35,608 nt of DNA, from NCBI GenBank assembly GCA_966080355.1, contig CBHROW010000007.1, positions 1 to 35,608 of the forward strand. Reading direction: 5' to 3'. Source of the stretch: Chryseosolibacter sp966080355 (GTDB lineage: Bacteria > Bacteroidota > Bacteroidia > Cytophagales > Cyclobacteriaceae). Below, piece by piece: positions 17,301 through 23,159 of this stretch (positions within the stretch are counted from its first letter, which is position 1; the number at the start of each line of letters is the position of its first letter). A program made the translations under genes and the position numbers. The notes beneath the pieces are model-generated. The model was not told the origin of the DNA, ran no database searches, and saw only the letters and a program-made list of their open reading frames with translations.

Positions 17301-17494
17301 GTCACCTGTGAAGCAATGATGTCTGAGCTTGCGCCAGGGTATACCGTAGTCACCATCACGATCGGTGAATCGGTGACGGGATATTCGCGCGTTCCTAAAT
17401 AGGTGTAGCCCACTATTCCGAATAATACCAGCAACACTGACATCACGCCCGCCAGCACAGGTCTTGAAATACTTATTTGTGAAATTGCACTCAT
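14369..17494 (-). CDS. RND efflux permease, HAE1 type
   Basis: This 1041-residue inner-membrane proton-driven exporter has the standard AcrB/MdtB-like length. TM1 is at about 11-31 after ISISRP. The proton-relay motif GLVVDDAIVVLENI in TM4 contains Asp404 and Asp405. The N-terminal pore-domain motifs ATTVYPGAS-like (VTTVYPGASSDIIASQVTKPLEEAI) and RKRAMRLRMDPLKLASYGLT are present, as is the second-half repeat with LIGLITKNGILIVEFANQ. The protein is complete, with no frame break. It is transcribed after the adaptor (23-base gap) and before the TolC-family gene. Drug, metal or lipid substrates cannot be told from sequence; HAE1 membership points to hydrophobic or amphiphilic compounds rather than heavy metals. 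Confidence 0.96.
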   Translation of the reverse strand: MSAISQISISRPVLAGVMSVLLVLFGIVGYTYLGTREYPVTDSPIVMVTTVYPGASSDIIASQVTKPLEEAIAEANGIRALSSVSREQVSIITVEFNLDADLEAAANDVRDKVSKSRQQLPADIEPTIVEKAGPNDFLVFLTVQSDSKSLEDVTDFVNINIKEKLQSIPGVRLVDSYAGRKRAMRLRMDPLKLASYGLTPSDIQSALQRENVDLPSGRIEGSNTEVTLRTQGRLVTEEDFNNMIILQKEGAIVRFKDIGTAVMSSQNERTAMIVGEGQTARYGVGTGVQPQRGANSLAIVDQFKQRFDEIVKSAPKDFIISLGKDFTVPVRNSLSEVEETLILAFVLVAMIIFIFLRDWRSTLIPLVAIPVSIISAFFIMYLANFSINVLTLLALVLAIGLVVDDAIVVLENIYSKIEKGMNPLTAARKGSDEIYFAVISTTVTLAAVFLPILFLGGITGKLFREFAIVVAGSVLISAFVALTLSPMMSAYLLKHSASEGWLYKKTEPWFQALNNAYERSLHAFFKVRWLGFVLLAVSFAIAYFLLPKLPSELAPLEDRSMVGLAVIAPEGTSYENMEQTMKEINNFVSDSIPDLNGNRTYAGIAASVGTLVQPVNGGFQWIFLKDPAERTSGMTQQQVYQKLVAASAKFRDVMVIPIQIPTIGGFSSSQPLQYIIQAPDLKSLIDVTPRLMSEVYQSKKLSFPDPDFKINRPEIGITIDRQRAAQLGISTQEIGRTLQLALSGRRYGYFIYNDRQYEVIGQLEREDRSAPADLHSLFLKAENGQMVSLDNLASMKESVSPPAIYRYNQSYSVTISATPSAGTSLGEAIQEMDVIAKKTLPPGFTTALGGQSRDYSESSSSLIFAFVFAIVLIYLVLAAQFESLIDPFIILLTVPMALTGAVLSLWITSQSINVFSQIGIIMLIGLITKNGILIVEFANQRKEEGLSVKDAVLSAAASRFRPILMTTLAMIFGTLPIALSLGTSSGSRTSLGIAVVGGLVFAGVLTLYVIPSIYSYFSRAYVPKPKEGHDADHAVAQPATA

Positions 17495-17517
17495 GAAAGT
17501 CTAATTTTTTTGAGATG

Positions 17518-18597
17518 TTATTTTATTGAAGCAAACTGAACAGGGGTTCCCGGGGCAAGCCGGAGCAGGTTGCTGGTGATCAACGTATCGCCAGCCGTCA
17601 GGCCTTTGACGATTTCTACTGTACCCGTATTTCTCTGCCCGATCTCAACCGGCAGTGCCTGCGCTTTGTTCGCTTTCGAGATGAATACAGAATAACCACC
17701 CGGTGATGGAATTAGCGCATTCGAGGAAATAGTCAGCGCGTTAGCGGAAGAATTCAAGGAAAGCGTGATGCGTGCACTTTGTCCTGGTATTAATTTTCCA
17801 TGGTGGTTGGCGGCAATCCCTCTTACTACCAGACTTCTTGTGTCAGTGCTAAGGCTTGCTGCCCGGGCAACGATCGTGGATACATAAACGGATTTATCGG
17901 CCGGAGTTGTAAAACGCTGTTCACTGCCCAATGAGATCATGTTCGTATATTTTTCAGGAACAGAGAACTCTACTTTCACAACGCTGTTGTCCTGGATGTC
18001 GGTCAACACCGTGTTATTCGATACGATCGCGCCAGGATGCGTATTGATCATGCCAAGCTGTCCATCGAAGGGAGCAGTGATCCGCGTTTTGCCGATGACC
18101 GTTAACAGTTCATCGATCTGAGCCTTCAGTACTTTCAGGTTTGTATCAGCTTCATCGTAATCTTGTTGAGGAATGGCGTCATTCTCGAGCAGATCTTTCA
18201 ATCGTCTCTCATTCAGCAAAGCAAGTTTTTCCTGTTGTCTTAAGCGCTCGAGTTGCGCCTGCAGGTCAGCGTTGTCCAACTGAAAAAGCAATGTTCCCTT
18301 TTTTACTTTGCTTCCCTCTTTAGCATGGACACTGATAACTCTTCTTGTCAGTTCGCTCACGATATTCACTTCCCGGTTGGCCAGAATACTACCCGTCAAA
18401 ACAATTTCGTTTGTAATGGTGCCGGGCTTCAGCACAAATGCGTCTACCGGAATTCCGGCAATCACTGGTTTGGAAGTATGGTTGGCCGGTAATTCGCCTG
18501 CTTTGATGGTGCACGCTGCGAGTATCACGCTCAGCAGCAGATAACTAAGCACAGTGCTTAATTTGTTGAGAAATGGATTTTTGGAAAAAAGTCTCAT
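17518..18597 (-). CDS. RND efflux periplasmic adaptor lipoprotein
   Basis: This is a 359-residue membrane-fusion protein with a lipobox LAAC (Cys29). The biotinyl-lipoyl halves flank an alpha-hairpin: VIAGIPVDAFVLKPGTITNEIVLTGSILANREVNIVSELTRRVISVHAKEGSKVKKGTLLFQLD, then LERLRQQEKLALLNERRLKDLL...NLKVLKAQIDELL, then TRITAPFDGQLGMINTHPGAIVSNNTVL. A beta-barrel and a membrane-proximal domain complete it. It links the RND permease to the TolC-family channel encoded just downstream. First structural gene after arsR, with a 90-bp gap that contains an operator-like half-site. Confidence 0.95.
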   Translation of the reverse strand: MRLFSKNPFLNKLSTVLSYLLLSVILAACTIKAGELPANHTSKPVIAGIPVDAFVLKPGTITNEIVLTGSILANREVNIVSELTRRVISVHAKEGSKVKKGTLLFQLDNADLQAQLERLRQQEKLALLNERRLKDLLENDAIPQQDYDEADTNLKVLKAQIDELLTVIGKTRITAPFDGQLGMINTHPGAIVSNNTVLTDIQDNSVVKVEFSVPEKYTNMISLGSEQRFTTPADKSVYVSTIVARAASLSTDTRSLVVRGIAANHHGKLIPGQSARITLSLNSSANALTISSNALIPSPGGYSVFISKANKAQALPVEIGQRNTGTVEIVKGLTAGDTLITSNLLRLAPGTPVQFASIK

Positions 18598-18623
18598 GGT
18601 TTATTTATTGATTTATTTAAGTT

Positions 18624-18631
18624 TTTCGATA
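18624..18631. promoter_or_regulatory. Half-site matching the arsR palindrome
   Basis: TTTCGATA (minus strand TATCGAAA) repeats one arm of the 18-bp palindrome upstream of arsR. It lies 27 bases before the adaptor start in an AT-rich gap. It may be a second, weaker binding site controlling the pump genes separately. Confidence 0.35.
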
Positions 18632-18687
18632 TATTATTTACAGTGATAGAAGAGGTAAAATGGATAAAGAGTGAAAAGGTGGTGGAG

Positions 18688-18966
18688 TTATTTTTTCTTC
18701 AGTGTTTCCAGGAACCCGATGTATTCGTCCAACACTGCATCGTTGAGGCTGTACTTGACGTTGCGTCCTTCTTTTTCGGAAGTGATGATCTCGTTATCGG
18801 TGAGCTGCTTCAGATGATGGCAAATAGACGGTTGCGCCAGCGTTAATACCTTGTCAAGGTCACAACAATACAGGACATCGTTTTGTTTTTTGATCTCCTG
18901 TAAGATCTTGATCCTATGCGGGTCAGACAATGCTTTCGATATTTTTTCTGCTTTCTTGGCGTTCAT
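18688..18966 (-). CDS. ArsR-family (winged HTH) repressor of the efflux operon
   Basis: The protein has 92 residues from Met at 18966 (a second ATG three bases upstream is equally usable). It shows the ArsR/SmtB fold: KISKALSDPHRIKILQEIKKQ (helices 1-2), VLYCCDLDKVLTLAQPSICHHLKQL (helices 3-4, DNA recognition) and the wing ITSEKEGRNVKYSLND. The position of the arsenic-site motif ELCVCDL is here VLYCCDL, giving adjacent Cys34 and Cys35; a further Cys49 lies in the recognition helix. It may sense thiol-reactive metals or oxidants (inference). It is followed in the same direction by the adaptor, permease and channel genes, and preceded by a palindromic operator candidate, so autoregulation and pump control are likely. 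Confidence 0.9.
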   Translation of the reverse strand: MNAKKAEKISKALSDPHRIKILQEIKKQNDVLYCCDLDKVLTLAQPSICHHLKQLTDNEIITSEKEGRNVKYSLNDAVLDEYIGFLETLKKK

Positions 18967-18990
18967 CATACTGTTCCGTTTCTCCTCAAA

Positions 18991-19008
18991 TATCGAAATA
19001 TTTCGATA
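18991..19008. promoter_or_regulatory. 18-bp perfect palindrome, candidate ArsR operator
   Basis: TATCGAAATATTTCGATA is perfectly self-complementary and lies 25 bases upstream of the arsR start. ArsR-family dimers bind such AT-rich palindromes at their own promoters. One arm recurs before the adaptor gene. Confidence 0.65.
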
Positions 19009-19036
19009 AATCTATATACGCGGGGATAGAATCAAA
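19007..19036 (-). promoter_or_regulatory. Putative arsR promoter
   Basis: On the minus strand TTTG (19036-19033) is followed after 18 bases by TAGATTTA (19014-19007), a TAnnTTTG-like -7 box. The operator palindrome overlaps the end of the -7 box, as expected for repression. Confidence 0.4.
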
Positions 19037-19096
19037 AGTTCCTGCGGCAGCAAAAATATTATAATTAGTTCACAACTTAGACTGGTGAAGACCTAC

Positions 19097-19138
19097 TGTG
19101 AACTGTGAACGGTGAACGGTGAACCGTGAACGGTGAGC
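19097..19138. repeat. Tandem heptamer repeat, six copies of nGTGAAC
   Basis: Six consecutive 7-base units (TGTGAAC twice, GGTGAAC twice, CGTGAAC, GGTGAGC) lie in the non-coding gap between the GH9 stop codon and arsR. The unit length is a multiple of neither 3 nor the helical turn. Related heptamer tracts occur in Bacteroidota and cyanobacteria. They commonly vary in copy number. Confidence 0.85.
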
Positions 19139-19166
19139 TGACCACTGTGAGCCACTGAGCCATCGC

Positions 19167-21695
19167 CTACTTGACGATGCTCTTAAAAGCGGATCCGAAG
19201 ATCAAGTAGTTGGTATTTCCCGCAATCGTGCCTTCGTTCTGTCCCCAAAGGAATGGCCAGTCGTCATAGTTCTCAAAGTGGTCGGGCTTTCTAAACAATA
19301 TACCGGGAGCAACGTTGCCGGGTATGAATGAGAAGTCTGCCCTGTTATTGCCATAAAAAACTGCCTTCGGACGTGTAGCCCCGACCGTTGCAACAAGCGA
19401 GTAGTTGTGGTAAGGATGGCAACCGAATAACCAATTGGTGACTTTGAAAGCATGGCTGGCGCTGATCACGTCAGGAAAATATTTACTGGCAAAACAAATG
19501 GTCGTTCCGAAGTTTGTGATCGATCCGCTCCCAGCCCAGTTGCCCAGATCGATTGGTACTCCGTAAGGATTGTCTTTTTCAAGACCTTTTATGTAATCGT
19601 TATACTTGACGACATACGGACGCAACTTTTGTTTGAATGACTCGTCCATGTGCGGGATGGCATTTAAAGCAGTCAGGAGATTGAAATTAACAGTGCGATC
19701 AAGTGCTGGCCATAAAATTTCCTCGAACTTCTTTTTGTATTGCTCTTCGCCAGTGGCAATGAACAGTTGGAGATTAGTCCCAACGTTTGCAAATCTGCGC
19801 CAGCGTGAAGTGTCTTGTGGTTGATTCGCGAGTAATTCAGTAGCCTCTTTCAGAAGTCTCTTTGATTGCGTCAGCGCTCTTCCTGAAAGATCATCATTAT
19901 ATCCCTTCAAGGCCCTGCTCGCTGCGGCAAACATTGTTGCTGCGCGCAGATCAAGGGCAGGGTTTCTGGTTGTGAATGCCCAGAGATCATCTTTAACTCC
20001 ACTCGACCGGCCGTCTGGAGCTATTTCATACGGGCCAAGGTTGGGATTATAAGGCAGACCATCTGTTATTGAAGCTGCGTCACCAAGGTGATGGTAATTG
20101 TCAAGAACAGCATTGGAAAGTGTTTGCGTCATGTGGCCCACGTTCTCTGCCTGCGCGACAAGGTTCAAAGTTCCGTGCTCGATGAACTGTAACACATCCG
20201 GAGGTCCATCGGGGCGATGAAGATCGACATAGCGGTGCTTTTGGTCAACGAATGTCTGGTCGCGTAGAGGCTTGAAATATTCCCATGTGTGAACGAAGTT
20301 TTGCACCACGTTTATATTCGCGCCCGTCTCGATATCGAAATCACCTGCATCAAAAAATCCACCGATGTTCAATCCGGGAATCCGTTCAAGCGCTTTATAC
20401 TTTGTATCCGTTGTCGCGCCTTGTGCATGCAAATCGAAGTGATCGGTGTTTGGCGGAGCCTGAAGATAACCCTCTTTGAATGGCTCGCCATGCCAGATCC
20501 GGTAACCCTCGTTCACAACCATGTGGTTCATGTGAATCGGAATCCATATGTCGCTTGTAGCATCGGTAATCTCATTATAGACCTTGTTGTCGATTATGAA
20601 GTTGTTTGTTTTAAGATTGCCATACTTGAGATAGTAGATGCCTGGAGTTTTTACTGACGTGAAGTCAAACTTCACATAGTTGTATTTATAATACTTACCC
20701 CACGCGGTTATGCTTCCGCTAAATACTTCACTGTCCGTTCCATCGTTGTTCAATTTATACACGGAGGCCTTTTCGAGCGGTTGATCTTTTTTGTCAAGCT
20801 CAATAACAGCAACCTTTGTTTGAGAAGGGATGTAACCTACCTGCGAGAATCCGATATTAGGTTCCCTGATCCAACCTTGAATAGCGTTCGGCTCGACATT
20901 CCAGGTCAGAACTTTTCCCGTTTTCCCTGAGGGCAAAATGCTTCTCACTACAAACCAGCCGTTCTGTGCCAATACGCGGCCATCGTAAAGCATCAGGTCG
21001 GCATCCTGCGAGGTGATTTTTACCAACCGCGAAGGTTCATCGGGTGCAAGGATCATCGAGCGTCCTGTCTCAAGCGGAAGTGGATCGATGAATTTTCCCG
21101 TGCCTCTGTCATCGGAAGTTTTATATCCTTTGAATTGCTTTGGTTTTTCGCTGTCAGGCCTCGTGACAGAGTTGCCAACAACATAGCGTGGAAAACGGTT
21201 ATATCGTCCATCCATCACATAGGCTTTTTGCCAATATTGAGATGGAAGGAATTCGAGATTAAATCCGGCTTTTCCCTGAAGGGCTTGTGGCACTGGCTTG
21301 TCGAGGTAAACAGCGATCTCCGCTCCTCTTCCCTTTGCAGTCACCACAACTCGTGAATCAAAATCGTAATCTCTATATCTCAGCGTAGCCTCGATGGATT
21401 GTGATGTGGGATTTACCTTTCGGTTTAAGATCTCAGGAACGAGATCCCACTGCTCAGGTGTGTTTGAAAGTCTTACAGCGCCACCTTGCACGGTTCTCAC
21501 GCCATGGTGGATCAATTCTATCCCGGCATTCTTTTCATCGTTAAAACCACCGGTGAAAAGGTTGCTGTATACAAGAACGTTCACGCCTTGTGATTCGAAG
21601 TATTCAAGATCATTGAGTTTCAAATTCTGCGCGCGGGCATCGATGGCTGCTGCTATCAGAAATGCTCCAAGTGCTAGAAACGTTAGCTTTTTCAT
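19167..21695 (-). CDS. Glycoside hydrolase family 9 protein with extra N-terminal domain
   Basis: This 842-residue exported enzyme has a signal peptide ending ARAQ (residue 23). Residues about 24-275 form a beta-rich domain that I cannot assign. Residues about 280-372 are the immunoglobulin-like N-terminal cellulase domain (IGFSQVGYIPSQTKVAVIEL ... GIYYLKYG). The GH9 (alpha/alpha)6 catalytic domain follows. The catalytic DAGD is at 449-452 (GGFFDAGDFD), and the general acid is Glu821 in WGQNEGTIAGNT. The HHR motif of classical cellulases near the C-terminus is not visible; the equivalent region reads YGNNRADFSFIPGNVAPG. The substrate may therefore not be cellulose. It probably works with the divergent esterase and the SusC/SusD system nearby. 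Confidence 0.85.
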   Translation of the reverse strand: MKKLTFLALGAFLIAAAIDARAQNLKLNDLEYFESQGVNVLVYSNLFTGGFNDEKNAGIELIHHGVRTVQGGAVRLSNTPEQWDLVPEILNRKVNPTSQSIEATLRYRDYDFDSRVVVTAKGRGAEIAVYLDKPVPQALQGKAGFNLEFLPSQYWQKAYVMDGRYNRFPRYVVGNSVTRPDSEKPKQFKGYKTSDDRGTGKFIDPLPLETGRSMILAPDEPSRLVKITSQDADLMLYDGRVLAQNGWFVVRSILPSGKTGKVLTWNVEPNAIQGWIREPNIGFSQVGYIPSQTKVAVIELDKKDQPLEKASVYKLNNDGTDSEVFSGSITAWGKYYKYNYVKFDFTSVKTPGIYYLKYGNLKTNNFIIDNKVYNEITDATSDIWIPIHMNHMVVNEGYRIWHGEPFKEGYLQAPPNTDHFDLHAQGATTDTKYKALERIPGLNIGGFFDAGDFDIETGANINVVQNFVHTWEYFKPLRDQTFVDQKHRYVDLHRPDGPPDVLQFIEHGTLNLVAQAENVGHMTQTLSNAVLDNYHHLGDAASITDGLPYNPNLGPYEIAPDGRSSGVKDDLWAFTTRNPALDLRAATMFAAASRALKGYNDDLSGRALTQSKRLLKEATELLANQPQDTSRWRRFANVGTNLQLFIATGEEQYKKKFEEILWPALDRTVNFNLLTALNAIPHMDESFKQKLRPYVVKYNDYIKGLEKDNPYGVPIDLGNWAGSGSITNFGTTICFASKYFPDVISASHAFKVTNWLFGCHPYHNYSLVATVGATRPKAVFYGNNRADFSFIPGNVAPGILFRKPDHFENYDDWPFLWGQNEGTIAGNTNYLIFGSAFKSIVK

Positions 21696-21961
21696 GTTGA
21701 TAAAAGTAATTAGCCCATTCTAAAAAGATAAATGTAATAAAAACACTTATTAAAGTATGTTCAAACCGGCTTGAGAATTTCATGTCGAAATATGAAGGTA
21801 TCAGCAAGGACGATTGCGCCCTATTACAGCATGAGGCGTAGATTTTTGGATTGTGTGCTTAGGGAGAGCCGGTAGCACAGCCGTCTTACTCATGGACATT
21901 TCAAAAGATTTTCATCAGTCAAACATTTGATAGTTTCAACGCTTTAAAAATTCAACATAGT
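21696..21961. other. Divergent intergenic region between GH9 and esterase genes
   Basis: This 266-bp, AT-rich region should hold promoters for both genes. No box matches TAnnTTTG with a properly spaced TTG on either strand, and no operator palindrome was seen. TTTGATAGTTTC around 21927 is a weak candidate for the esterase side. No gene is evident. Confidence 0.45.
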
Positions 21962-22912
21962 ATGTCAACCACATTCAACACATTGCCCAGGATAACCATT
22001 GTTGCGTGCTTAGTTTTAATTGCTACGTTCGCCATGGCGCAGGACGGAACCATTTATCCGCTCGAAGCACCTGCGGAGCCAAATGCAATCAAGCTTGGAA
22101 CGGGCGGTGTGAAAGATCAACCCGCCAAAGAGACATGGTTTCGCCAGTGGGGAGATCCGATGGCGCGCAATATTACAACGGCAACACTCACTCCATTCTT
22201 GCCGAAATCTGGCACGGCCAATGGCGCAGCAGTAATTGTAGCGCCTGGAGGTGGATTTCGTTGGCTCTCGATGGGGAACGAAGGTTGGGAAGTGGCGCAA
22301 GCTTTGGCAGATAAAGGCATCGCTGCTTTTGTGCTTAAGTACAGACTTCAGCCTACACCTGAATCGCTTGATGCATTCAAGGAGTCAATGAACCGAATGT
22401 TTGCCGCAGCAGCGCCTCCATCAGACGCGAAGAAAGACACACCTCCTCCGCCCCGACCACAGATGGATCTTTCCAATCAGCTTGCCGATGCAGAGGCAGC
22501 TTACGCAATGGTCGTTAAGCGCGCTGTGGAATGGGGCGTGGATACTGCGCGCCTGGGCATGATCGGATTTTCAGCCGGAGCAGGTTTGACAATGCATTGC
22601 ACACTCCACTCAAAAACTATGGAGCTCGATTTCATCGGACCGATCTATGGCGGCATGGGCCCCGTTGAAGTGCCGAAGAATGCCCCACCCATGTTCAATG
22701 TTATCGCGAGCGATGATTTTCTTTTCCGTGGTCAGTTTGGCGTGATCGATTCATGGTACAAGGCCGGCAAACCTGTCGAGTTCCATCTCTATCAAAATGG
22801 AGGACATGGCTTCGGTCTCGGCAATCCGGATCGAACTAGCAATAAGTGGTTCGATGCATTCATACATTGGCTCGATGTGAACAAGTTCCTTGCATCAAAC
22901 CCGAAGAAGTAA
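21962..22912 (+). CDS. Exported alpha/beta hydrolase, carbohydrate-esterase-like
   Basis: This 316-residue protein has a signal peptide (to FAMAQ, residue 27). An APGGGFRWLS oxyanion motif (95-102), the nucleophile elbow GFSAG with Ser204, the acid Asp251 or Asp252 (ASDDFLF) and His282 in NGGHGFGL complete the catalytic set. This layout is shared by BD-FAE and acetyl-xylan-esterase-like hydrolases that remove acyl groups from polysaccharides. A Pro/Lys-rich insertion (about 153-168, DAKKDTPPPPRPQ) lies between core elements. The gene is divergent from the GH9 gene and convergent with the VCBS gene. Together with GH9 it suggests degradation of an acylated polysaccharide. Confidence 0.88.
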   Translation: MSTTFNTLPRITIVACLVLIATFAMAQDGTIYPLEAPAEPNAIKLGTGGVKDQPAKETWFRQWGDPMARNITTATLTPFLPKSGTANGAAVIVAPGGGFRWLSMGNEGWEVAQALADKGIAAFVLKYRLQPTPESLDAFKESMNRMFAAAAPPSDAKKDTPPPPRPQMDLSNQLADAEAAYAMVVKRAVEWGVDTARLGMIGFSAGAGLTMHCTLHSKTMELDFIGPIYGGMGPVEVPKNAPPMFNVIASDDFLFRGQFGVIDSWYKAGKPVEFHLYQNGGHGFGLGNPDRTSNKWFDAFIHWLDVNKFLASNPKK

Positions 22913-23001
22913 TCTACTCGTGTTCGTGGAAAATTCATCACAACTTTAACGTAATCACTTCGATTAAATCTTTGGTCGCTCCGGGGCCGCTGGGCCACTG
23001 A

Positions 23002-23120
23002 TATGCTTCATCCTGCCTACCGCCCACGGTCTGCAATGCAACGGCAGGCAGGCCGGCCTTAACCCTGGCCGCGCATTCCACTTCCAGGCCAAAGCCAGGC
23101 TTAGGTCCTCCTGAAGCATA
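23002..23120. repeat. GC-rich inverted-repeat element between convergent genes
   Basis: Outer arms TATGCTTCA (23002-23010) and TGAAGCATA (23112-23120) are exact inverse complements. Inside, CCTGCCTACCG (23012-23022) pairs with CGGCAGGCAGG (23042-23052) at 10 of 11 positions plus a G-U. CCTGGC (23064-23069) pairs with GCCAGG (23094-23099). Composition is clearly GC-richer than both neighbours. It resembles dispersed intergenic repeats of Bacteroidota and could also act as a two-way terminator for the convergent esterase and VCBS genes. Confidence 0.65.
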
Positions 23121-23159
23121 CCGGAATTTCTCCGGGCACTAATAGAAATAACCCAGAGA

